Source: Actinomycetota bacterium
Lineage (GTDB): Bacteria > Actinomycetota > Thermoleophilia > Gaiellales > Gaiellaceae
Length of the DNA stretch: 17,510 bases
Direction: 5' to 3'
Assembly: GCA_005883245.1 (NCBI GenBank)
Contig: VAXT01000166.1
Coordinates: 1 to 17,510 of the forward strand
Shown: positions 11,319-17,510 of the stretch, one piece after another
Position numbering within the stretch: position 1 is the first letter of the stretch
Layout: each line of letters opens with the position of its first letter
The notes under the pieces: model-generated
Databases searched by the model: none
Told to the model about the DNA's origin: nothing
Seen by the model: only the letters and a program-made list of their open reading frames with translations
Program-made: the position numbers and the translations under genes

Positions 11319-12990
11319 CCCGGTCGGCGAGCGCGAGGCCGCCGTACGCGAGGCGGGCGAAGCGGAGCTGGGCGCGTGACATTTCCGGCGGGACGTCTTC
11401 GCGGAGCAGGCGGGCCGCAGCAGTCGAGGCGAGGTCGTAGCGCCCGTGCCAGAGCGCGACCTGGAGGCAGGCCGCGATCGTCTCGGCAGGCTTGCGCTGC
11501 GTGTCGTCGTGCGCCGCGTGCTCGAGGATCTCGTCCCAGCTGCGCTTGCCGTTCTGCGAGAGCGCGACTCGGTACGCGTCACTCAGCGTCGTCAGGCCCG
11601 TTGCGTAAGCGACGCCCACCCGGCTGACGTTCGGGAGGTCGCTCAGCTGCTCGTCCAGCCGGCGCGCCAGCTCGCGTGGGGGCCACGGGCGCGAGTAGAC
11701 GACGGGCGCGAGGAACGTCGGGTCGTTCGTCCCGACGAGCCGCTCGGGCTCCTGCTTCGCGATCCGGGCGAGCGGCGTATGCGGGTAGACGCGTGCGCCC
11801 GTCGAGTAGACGACCTCGATCGATCCAGGCAGCGAGCGCACGAAGCCGATCGTCTGCGCGATCGTCTCCTCGGTCTCACCGGGCAACCCGAAGATCAGCC
11901 CGAGGTCGGCCGAGACGCCGTGCTCGCCGAGGAGCCCGACCAAAGCGTCGAGGTGCCGCCGCCGGAACGGCTTCTGCGCCGTCTCGAGCAGCCCGTCGGC
12001 CGCGCTGTCGACCGTGATCGAGACGTGGCCGTTCGTCTCGCGCACGAGCTCGGCGAATTCGGGGGAAAACGGGGTCGGATTGAAATACGCGCGCCAGCTC
12101 ATGTGTTTCGTCAGCCCGCGCTCGCGAAGCCCTACCAGCACCGAGATCGAGTGACGCTCGTCCGGGAGGTTGAACTCGTCGTCAGCGAAGAAGATCGGCA
12201 CGCGCCCGACTCCTCGCTCGCGCGCCGCCGCCACCGTGTGCTCCACCTCGTCGAGCACCGTTTCGACCCCGCCGTTCGCGTGCCGCCGTCCGAGGTTCGC
12301 GGCCGTGCAGTAGACGCACTGCATCGCGCAGCCGATCCGCGTCCGCACGGGAAACGAGTTCGCGGGCGCGTAGAGCGGATCACGGCGCGTCGGCCCGCCG
12401 AAGGCGAGCTGGTACGCGCCGATGCCGTCAGCCTGTCCCCGCCGGACCAGTCCCGGGACCTGGTCCCAGGGCACGCCTGAAGAGAGCATGGCCATTGCCT
12501 CCTCGCCCGCGCCGACGACGCCGTAGTCGACGCCGAGGAACTCGAGGCACTCCTGCGGGCACGCCGAGAAGCCCGCGCCGCCGGCGACGACAGCCGCGTC
12601 CGGCGCCGCCTCGCCGAGCGCCTGCCGCAGCTCGCGGATCTCCGGCAACAGAAAGCTGACATCGATCGGCTCGTCGTCGGGCGCGTCGAGCCGGTCGACC
12701 ACGATGCAGTCGTCGATGATCCGGATCCCGAGCCCGATCAGGTCGGGCCGGAACGACCGCGCCGCCTCGCGGGCCGTGCCGAGTGGATCCTCGGAGATCA
12801 GATACGGGTCGAGGAGCTCGACCTCGGCGCCGGCGTCCTCGACGGCCGTCCGCACTCGCTCGAGCCCGTACGCGGGCACCGGCGTCACCCGCTGGAACGG
12901 GTTCGCGTGAACGAGAAGGACGCGGCGAGGCGGCATCGCAACCGATGCGTGAGGGCGCCCGCCGACGGCGGACGGGGCCGAGCGGGACAT
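11296..12990 (-). CDS. Radical SAM protein with N-terminal B12-binding-like domain
   Basis: A 564-aa radical SAM enzyme from ATG 12990. The N-terminal part (RRVLLVHANPFQRVTPVPAYGLERVRTAVEDAGAEVELLDPY) has the Rossmann-like fold of cobalamin-binding domains, but I do not see the DxHxxG motif, so it may not bind B12 in the base-off/His-on way. The iron-sulfur cluster motif GCAMQCVYC gives C221-x3-C225-x2-C228. Downstream are FFADDEFNLPDE, SWRAYFNPTPFS, HVSITVDSAADGLLETAQKPF and LGLIFGLPGETEETI, the usual barrel strands of the B12/MiaB-like radical SAM group. The product is unknown. ATG 12936 (just before the domain) and ATG 13020 are alternative starts; 12990 was chosen because TACACT lies 9 bases upstream. 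It is convergent with hisC and divergent from the MFS gene. Confidence 0.85.
   Translation of the reverse strand: MSRSAPSAVGGRPHASVAMPPRRVLLVHANPFQRVTPVPAYGLERVRTAVEDAGAEVELLDPYLISEDPLGTAREAARSFRPDLIGLGIRIIDDCIVVDRLDAPDDEPIDVSFLLPEIRELRQALGEAAPDAAVVAGGAGFSACPQECLEFLGVDYGVVGAGEEAMAMLSSGVPWDQVPGLVRRGQADGIGAYQLAFGGPTRRDPLYAPANSFPVRTRIGCAMQCVYCTAANLGRRHANGGVETVLDEVEHTVAAARERGVGRVPIFFADDEFNLPDERHSISVLVGLRERGLTKHMSWRAYFNPTPFSPEFAELVRETNGHVSITVDSAADGLLETAQKPFRRRHLDALVGLLGEHGVSADLGLIFGLPGETEETIAQTIGFVRSLPGSIEVVYSTGARVYPHTPLARIAKQEPERLVGTNDPTFLAPVVYSRPWPPRELARRLDEQLSDLPNVSRVGVAYATGLTTLSDAYRVALSQNGKRSWDEILEHAAHDDTQRKPAETIAACLQVALWHGRYDLASTAAARLLREDVPPEMSRAQLRFARLAYGGLALADRAKAVLRR
12442..12467 (-). repeat. 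Nested palindromic repeat, copy 3 (inside the radical SAM gene)
   Basis: The core GTCCCGGGAC (12450-12459) overlaps a perfect 13-bp palindrome GGGACCTGGTCCC (12455-12467), with GGACCA on the other side. Read on the minus strand it matches copy 1 at 23 of 26 and copy 2 at 21 of 23 positions. It encodes D-Q-V-P-G-L-V-R in the radical SAM protein, upstream of the iron-sulfur motif. Confidence 0.75.
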
Positions 12991-12999
12991 GGCCGAATG

Positions 13000-13005
13000 A
13001 GTGTA
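13000..13005 (-). promoter_or_regulatory. -10 element TACACT of the radical SAM gene
   Basis: On the minus strand TACACT is followed by 9 bases and ATG 12990, suggesting a leader of only 2-3 bases. No -35 or Shine-Dalgarno is clear. Confidence 0.35.
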
Positions 13006-13057
13006 GCTCCGCAGTGACATTTCTCCTGCCCGTCCACGCTTCGCCCTACCACTGCAC

Positions 13058-13063
13058 TAACCT
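13058..13063 (+). promoter_or_regulatory. -10 element TAACCT of the MFS-meaB operon
   Basis: TAACCT is followed by 11 bases and GTG 13075, so the leader would be about 4-5 bases. It lies in the 84-base divergent gap 12991-13074, with the radical SAM -10 at the other side. The same hexamer precedes the membrane-protein gene at 8046. Confidence 0.35.
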
Positions 13064-13074
13064 CCGCAGCAACC

Positions 13075-14343
13075 GTGTCCGGCGTGTTTTCCGGAGTCAT
13101 GCACCGTCTGCTCGGAAGGCAGGCCGATCTGCTCAGCCGAGTCCGCGGGCTCCGCCTGCTCTTCTTCGCGGCCTTCGGCTCGGGCCTCGGGAGCTGGATG
13201 GCGTTCGTCGCGCTCAACCTCGAGGTCTGGGACCGCACGCACTCCGGAACATGGATCGCGGCGCTCCTGATCGCCGACTTCCTGCCGGCGATCGCGATCG
13301 GCCTCACGGTCGGCCCGCTCGTCGACCGCCTATCGCGCCGGCGGGTGATGGTCTCCGCCGACGTCGTCCGCTTCCTCGTCTTCTGCACACTGCCGTTCGC
13401 GACGAGCGCGGGCCAGGTCGTCGGGCTCGCGGCGATCGCGGGCTTCGCCACCGGCTTCTTCCGGCCGGCTGTCTACGCGGGCCTCCCCAACCTCGTCCAG
13501 GATCACGAGCTGCCGAGCGCGCAGGGCCTGCTGCAGGCGGCCGATGCGGTGACGACGGTCGTCGGCCCGCTGATCGGCGGCGTGCTCGTAGCCGCGACGA
13601 GCCCGGACTGGGCGTACGTGCTGAACGCGATCACGTTCCTCTACTCGGCCGTGCTCATCCTGCGGATCCCGGCGTACCTGCTCCAGGTCGCCCAGGCGAC
13701 GACCGAGGGACACTGGCGCGACATCGCCGCCGGCCTGCACCTCATCCGCACCTCCCGCGCGCTCCTGACCGTGCTCATCGCCTGGAACGTCGGAATGCTC
13801 GGCAACGCGGGCGTCAACGTCGGCGAGGTCGTGCTCGCCAAGGTCTCGTTCAGCGCGGGCGACTTCGGCTACGGCCTGCTGCTCGCGACCGCCGGGTTCG
13901 GCATCGTCTTCGGCAGCCTGAGCACGGGCGCGTGGCTCGAGCGGCACGCGCTGCCCAGGGTCTACGCGGCCGGGTTCGTGCTGATGGCGATCGGGATCGG
14001 CCTGGCGGCGGTGTCGCCGAACGTCTGGGTGGCCGCCGCCTGCGTCATCGTCTCGGGCGTGGGCAACGGCGTCGCGGTCGTGTGCAATGCGGTCCTCGTC
14101 CAGCGCGGAGCTCCCGACGCGATGCGGGGACGCGTGTTCACCGTGCTGATGAGCTCGAACTACGCTGTCCTCGGGCTCGGGATGATCCTTGCCGGGCCGC
14201 TGACGAACGAGTTCGGCGCACGCTGGGTCTGGGGCGTCTCGGCCTGCCTCTCGGCGCTCGCGGCGCTCGTCGGGTACGGGCTCTCGCGCGGGATCCGCAG
14301 CCCGGTGATCGAGGCGCAGCGCATCGCCGAGGTGGAGGCCTAA
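13075..14343 (+). CDS. Major facilitator superfamily transporter, probable exporter
   Basis: A 422-aa protein with about 12 hydrophobic segments. Motif A between helices 2 and 3 is GPLVDRLSRRRVM (80-92), with Asp84 and the Arg cluster. A hydrophobic helix with GLAAIAGFATGFFRPAVYAGLPNLV and the LQAADAVTTVVGPLIGGVLVA helix (motif C-like) suggest the exporter branch of the family (EntS/MFS_3-like), but the substrate cannot be told. Start choices are GTG 13075, GTG 13084 and ATG 13099; all fall before the first helix. GTG 13075 is kept because the TAACCT -10 lies just upstream. It is the first gene of a four-gene unit, and meaB begins right after its TAA. Confidence 0.85.
   Translation: MSGVFSGVMHRLLGRQADLLSRVRGLRLLFFAAFGSGLGSWMAFVALNLEVWDRTHSGTWIAALLIADFLPAIAIGLTVGPLVDRLSRRRVMVSADVVRFLVFCTLPFATSAGQVVGLAAIAGFATGFFRPAVYAGLPNLVQDHELPSAQGLLQAADAVTTVVGPLIGGVLVAATSPDWAYVLNAITFLYSAVLILRIPAYLLQVAQATTEGHWRDIAAGLHLIRTSRALLTVLIAWNVGMLGNAGVNVGEVVLAKVSFSAGDFGYGLLLATAGFGIVFGSLSTGAWLERHALPRVYAAGFVLMAIGIGLAAVSPNVWVAAACVIVSGVGNGVAVVCNAVLVQRGAPDAMRGRVFTVLMSSNYAVLGLGMILAGPLTNEFGARWVWGVSACLSALAALVGYGLSRGIRSPVIEAQRIAEVEA
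14334..14338 (+). promoter_or_regulatory. Shine-Dalgarno site for meaB
   Basis: GGAGG sits in the last codons of the MFS gene, five bases before GTG 14344, which follows the MFS stop codon directly. It fixes the meaB start. Confidence 0.7.
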
Positions 14344-15336
14344 GTGTCCCGCCGCCGCGACTGGACCGGCGAGACGCTCGCCGCGGGAGTGCGCGCGGGC
14401 GACCGGCGCGCGCTCGCCCGGGCGATCACGCTCGTCGAGAACGGCGACCCGCTTGCGTACGAGCTCGTCCGCGACGTCTATCCGGAGACCGGCTCCGCAT
14501 ACGTCGTCGGGGTGACCGGGCCGCCGGGGGTCGGCAAGTCGAGCCTGATCGCCGCGCTCGTGCGCCAGATCCGCACCGAGGACAAGAGCGTCGGTGTGAT
14601 CTCAGTCGACCCGTCCAGCCCGTTCACGCAGGGCGCGCTGCTCGGCGACCGGATCCGGCTGTCCGAGCACTTCCTCGACCCCGATGTCTTCATCCGCTCG
14701 ATGGGTACGCGCGGCCACCTCGGCGGCCTCGCGGAGGCGACGCTTCAGGCCCTGCTCGTCCTGGACGCGGCCGGCAAGGACGTGATCTTCGTGGAGACGG
14801 TCGGCACAGGCCAGAGCGAGGTCGAGGTGATCGGGATCGCGGACACCGTGCTGCTCGTCCTGATGCCCGGCTCCGGAGACTCGATCCAGGCGCTGAAAGC
14901 CGGGATCATGGAGATCCCGGACGTGATCGCGATCAACAAGAAGGATCACCCCGCCGCGAAGACGATGCTGAACGAGGTCCGCTCGATCCTCACGCTCGAC
15001 AAGGACCGCCCGTGGCGGCCGCCGATCGTGCTCACCGAGGCGATGACCGACGAGGGCGTCGCGAAGCTCTGGGAGAAGGTCGAGGAGCATCGGGCCCATC
15101 TCCAGGAGGACGGCAGCCTCGAGGAGCGCCGCCGCCGAAACCTCGCGGGAGGGGTGTTCGCGGTCGCCTCCGCCCGGGCGAAAACGCATCTCCAGACCGC
15201 GGTCGAGGGCGATCCCGAGCTGCGCCGGCTCCTGGACGAGGTGCAACAGCGAGAATTGGACCCCTTGACGGCAGTGCGGGAAATCATGGACAAGGTGTTC
15301 AAGCTTGGCGACGGAAACCGCCCCAACACTCGCTGA
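14344..15336 (+). CDS. meaB: MeaB/ArgK-family GTPase, methylmalonyl-CoA mutase chaperone
   Basis: A 330-aa G3E GTPase. MeaB proteins load and protect the cobalamin of methylmalonyl-CoA mutase, in propionyl-CoA metabolism. Visible motifs: Walker A GPPGVGKSS (59-67), ISVDPSSPFTQGALLGDRIRLSEH (switch I region), MGTRGHLGGLAEAT, FVETVGTGQSEVEV (Walker B/switch II region), and NKKD for guanine recognition. Length is normal and the helical C-terminal dimer arm is present. No mutase gene lies in the window. It is followed by threonine dehydratase with 32 bases of overlap, which fits a route from threonine via 2-oxobutyrate and propionyl-CoA to methylmalonyl-CoA. The family is sure; its partner mutase is inferred. 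Confidence 0.92.
   Translation: MSRRRDWTGETLAAGVRAGDRRALARAITLVENGDPLAYELVRDVYPETGSAYVVGVTGPPGVGKSSLIAALVRQIRTEDKSVGVISVDPSSPFTQGALLGDRIRLSEHFLDPDVFIRSMGTRGHLGGLAEATLQALLVLDAAGKDVIFVETVGTGQSEVEVIGIADTVLLVLMPGSGDSIQALKAGIMEIPDVIAINKKDHPAAKTMLNEVRSILTLDKDRPWRPPIVLTEAMTDEGVAKLWEKVEEHRAHLQEDGSLEERRRRNLAGGVFAVASARAKTHLQTAVEGDPELRRLLDEVQQRELDPLTAVREIMDKVFKLGDGNRPNTR
15292..15297 (+). promoter_or_regulatory. Shine-Dalgarno site for the threonine dehydratase TTG start
   Basis: AAGGTG lies inside the end of meaB, seven bases before TTG 15305. It supports the TTG start, the only initiator that includes the full N-terminus of the enzyme. Confidence 0.5.
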
Positions 15337-16504
15337 CGTCGAGGCCGCGCGCAGGCGGCTCGCGGGGAAGGGCGTGCGCGTGACGCCGGTCTACGCCTCG
15401 GAGACCTTCGGCCGCATGATCGGCCGCCCGGTCCACCTCAAGGCCGAGACGCTGCAGCGCACGGGCTCCTTCAAGATCCGCGGCGCCGTCAACAAGATCG
15501 GGTCGCTCAGCGAGGCCGAGCGCCAGGCAGGCGTCGTCGCGGCCAGCGCTGGCAACCACGGCCAGGCAGTTGCGTGGGCCGCGCGCGAGGCCGGGATCGA
15601 GGCGACGATCTTCATGCCCGCCGAGACACCGATGGCCAAGGTCGAGCCGACGCGCAACTACGGCGCCCGCGCCGAGCTGATCGGCGCCACGTTCGAGGAC
15701 GCGGTCACGGCCGCGGTCGCCCACGTCGAGGAGACGGGCGCGACCTTCGTCCACCCGTTCGAGGACCACGACGTGATCGCCGGCCAGGGAACGATCGGGC
15801 TCGAGCTCGTCGAGCAGCTGCCCGAGGTGGAGACGGTCGTGATTCCGATCGGCGGCGGTGGACTGGCGTCCGGGATCGCGCTCACGCTGCGCGCGGTACG
15901 GCCCGAGGTGAAGGTCGTCGGCGTGCAGGCGGCGGCATGCGCTCCGCTCGCGGGCGGCACCCAGTTCGGCTACACGATCGCCGAAGGGATCGCGGTCAAG
16001 TACCCGGGCGAGTTGACGTCGGGCCTACTCGGCGACCTGCTCGAGTCGGTCGTGACCGTGACGGACGAGGAGATCAGCGAGGCGATCGTGCTGCTCACGG
16101 AGCGGGCGAAGCTCGTCGTCGAGGGCGCGGGAGCCGCGGCCATGGCGGCGCTGCTCGCGGGGCGCGTGCCCGGCGACGGCCCGACGGTAGCGATCCTCTC
16201 CGGGGGCAACATCGACCCGACCCTGCTGATCCAGGTCATGCGGCACGGCCTGACGCTCGCGGGGCGCTACCTCGTCGTCCGCACGCGGATCGCCGATCGT
16301 CCGGGTGAGCTGGCCAAGCTGCTCGCCCTTTTCGCCGACGAGCACGCGAACGTCGTCTCGATCGAGCACCACCGTGAGGGGATGGACACGCCCGTCACCC
16401 AGTCCGAGGTCGAGGCCACGCTGCTCACGCGCGACCAGGAGCACTGCACCGCGATCGTCTACGCGATGCGGCAGCGCGGCTACAACGTCGACCGGTTGCA
16501 CTGA
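15305..16504 (+). CDS. ilvA: Threonine dehydratase (threonine ammonia-lyase) with C-terminal ACT domain
   Basis: A PLP enzyme that turns threonine into 2-oxobutyrate and ammonia. The 399-aa protein has the PLP lysine in GSFKIRGA (Lys57), SAGNHGQAVAW (81-91), the phosphate loop GGGGLASG (183-190) and SGGNIDP near 299-305. Residues 324-399 form a single ACT domain (LVVRTRIADRPGELAKLLALFADEHANVVSIEHHRE), so the layout is that of the short, ACT-bearing dehydratase also seen in catabolic and actinobacterial enzymes, rather than the two-ACT-like E. coli IlvA. The ACT domain implies allosteric control by an amino acid, not known which. It starts on TTG within meaB and its TGA overlaps the ATG of the cyclase gene by one base. 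A catabolic role is favoured by meaB, but isoleucine synthesis cannot be excluded. Confidence 0.9.
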   Translation: MATETAPTLADVEAARRRLAGKGVRVTPVYASETFGRMIGRPVHLKAETLQRTGSFKIRGAVNKIGSLSEAERQAGVVAASAGNHGQAVAWAAREAGIEATIFMPAETPMAKVEPTRNYGARAELIGATFEDAVTAAVAHVEETGATFVHPFEDHDVIAGQGTIGLELVEQLPEVETVVIPIGGGGLASGIALTLRAVRPEVKVVGVQAAACAPLAGGTQFGYTIAEGIAVKYPGELTSGLLGDLLESVVTVTDEEISEAIVLLTERAKLVVEGAGAAAMAALLAGRVPGDGPTVAILSGGNIDPTLLIQVMRHGLTLAGRYLVVRTRIADRPGELAKLLALFADEHANVVSIEHHREGMDTPVTQSEVEATLLTRDQEHCTAIVYAMRQRGYNVDRLH

Positions 16505-17510
16505 TGCTCATCTGTCCCAGCTGCGGCCACGAGAACGCGGGTGGTGCGCGCTTTTGCTCGAGCTGCGGCACCCGGCTGGAGCAGGACGCCGCGCCCGCGC
16601 GCGAGGAGCGCAAGGTCGTCACCGTCCTCTTCGCCGACCTCGTCGGCTTCACGTCCCGCGCCGAGCAGCTCGACCCAGAGGACGTGCGCGCCGTGCTCGA
16701 GCCGTACCACGCGCGGCTGCGCACCGAGCTCGAGCGGCGCGGCGGCACGGTCGAGAAGTTCATCGGCGACGCGGTGATGGCGCTCTTCGGCGCGCCGACC
16801 GCGCACGAGGACGATCCCGAGCGCGCGGTTCGTGCGGCGCTTGCGATCCGCGAGTGGATCCGGGACGAGGGCGAGCTGCAGGTGCGGGTCGCGGTCACGA
16901 CCGGCGAGGCGCTTGTCGCACTCGGGGCGCGGCCCGCGGAAGGTGAAGGCATGGCGTCGGGAGACGTCGTGAACACCGCGGCGCGGCTGCAATCGGCCGC
17001 GCCCGTGAACGGGATCCTCGTCGACGAGACGACCTATCGGGCGACCGACCAGAAGATCGACTACGAGGAAAGCGAGCCGGTGACGGCCAAAGGGAAGCAG
17101 GAGCCCATCCCGGCCTGGGAAGTGATCCAGGCCCACTCGAGCTTCGGCGTCGACGTCGGCCAGGCGCAGCGCGCCCCGCTGGTCGGCCGAGAGCGCGAGC
17201 TGGACGTGCTCGTAAGCGCGCTGGAACGCGTGCGTGCCGAGCGATCGCCGCAGCTCGTCACGCTCGTCGGCGTCCCCGGCATCGGCAAGAGCCGCCTCGT
17301 CTACGAGCTGTCCCAGGTAATCGAGAACGAGGAGGAGATCACGAACTGGCGCCAGGGGCGCTCGCTGCCCTACGGCGAAGGCGTCTCCTTCTGGGCGCTC
17401 ACCGAGATGGTGAAGGCGCAGTCAGGAATCCTGGAGACGGACTCGACGGAAGAGGCCGCGGCCAAGCTCAACCGCAGTGTTCGCGGGCTGGTCGACGACT
17501 CCGAAGCCGA
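16504..17510 (+). CDS. Zinc ribbon-class III nucleotidyl cyclase-AAA regulator (3' end outside window)
   Basis: The frame stays open to the window end (335 codons visible), so this is the N-terminal part of a much larger protein, probably of the roughly 1000-residue cyclase-AAA-TPR type known from actinobacteria. Residues 4-21 form a zinc ribbon (Cys4, Cys7, Cys18, Cys21). The class III cyclase domain spans about 37-190 and has all the key residues: metal-binding Asp45 (FADLVGFT) and Asp89 (EKFIGDAVMALFG), Lys85 and Asp154 for adenine selection, and Asn157 and Arg161 (GDVVNTAARL) for the transition state. It should therefore be able to make cAMP. From about 225, LVGRERELDVL leads to a P-loop GVPGIGKS (256-263) of a STAND/AAA-type ATPase. 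It starts in the TGATG overlap with the threonine dehydratase stop. Confidence 0.88.
   Translation, partial: MLICPSCGHENAGGARFCSSCGTRLEQDAAPAREERKVVTVLFADLVGFTSRAEQLDPEDVRAVLEPYHARLRTELERRGGTVEKFIGDAVMALFGAPTAHEDDPERAVRAALAIREWIRDEGELQVRVAVTTGEALVALGARPAEGEGMASGDVVNTAARLQSAAPVNGILVDETTYRATDQKIDYEESEPVTAKGKQEPIPAWEVIQAHSSFGVDVGQAQRAPLVGRERELDVLVSALERVRAERSPQLVTLVGVPGIGKSRLVYELSQVIENEEEITNWRQGRSLPYGEGVSFWALTEMVKAQSGILETDSTEEAAAKLNRSVRGLVDDSEA

Noticed and set aside
12783..15383. Long plus-strand open frame across the MFS and meaB genes
   Set aside because: Arg/Gly-rich out-of-frame translation of two genes whose motifs are clear in their own frames.

Overview
The window looks like chromosomal DNA of a high-GC actinobacterium. 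The protein style (Lhr-family helicase, Nei2-type glycosylase, cyclase-AAA regulator, heavy use of GTG/TTG starts) and the very compact packing suggest Actinomycetota, and I would guess the class Thermoleophilia (Gaiellales or Solirubrobacterales type). That placement is inference from flavour, not a search. I see no rRNA, tRNA, CRISPR array, transposase or phage gene. No gap between genes exceeds about 90 bases.

Layout. (A) 1-1071: 3' end of an lhr helicase gene (+). (B) 1068-1861: two coupled minus-strand genes, a VOC/glyoxalase-fold protein and a small membrane protein. (C) 1875-3881: nei2 DNA glycosylase, then an unrecognised 414-aa protein in the same frame, separated from it by one TAA. 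(D) 3931-6425: a small acidic protein, a ParA/Soj ATPase and an FtsZ with a 108-residue N-terminal extension. (E) 6415-8046 (-): a polytopic membrane protein of GT-C/PTPS-related type. (F) 8126-11318: gamma-glutamyltransferase, GNAT acetyltransferase and a HisC-like aminotransferase, with overlapping start and stop codons. (G) 11296-12990 (-): a radical SAM protein. (H) 13075 to the right edge: MFS exporter, MeaB GTPase, threonine dehydratase with an ACT domain, and a zinc ribbon-cyclase-AAA regulator cut by the window end.

How the genes may work together. Lhr and Nei2 are both DNA repair proteins, and they are neighbours in mycobacteria; here an inverted two-gene unit lies between them. ParA and FtsZ overlap by 29 bases and are almost certainly co-expressed, which suggests a positioning ATPase working with a tubulin-family polymer. 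MeaB next to threonine dehydratase makes sense if threonine is degraded via 2-oxobutyrate and propionyl-CoA to methylmalonyl-CoA.

Three structural signals are not explained by the genes. First, an approximately 26-bp nested palindrome with core GTCCCGGGAC occurs three times, each time inside an unrelated coding sequence (lhr, hisC, radical SAM). Second, nearly every transcription unit begins with TANNNT a few bases before its start codon, the pattern of leaderless transcripts, while genes inside operons use Shine-Dalgarno sites or stop/start overlap. At 1859-1877 two such promoters face each other and interlock within 19 bp. Third, the leader of parA carries several GTGCA-type dyads that look like operators. 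All three convergent gene junctions overlap in their coding ends, so no ordinary intergenic terminators were found there.
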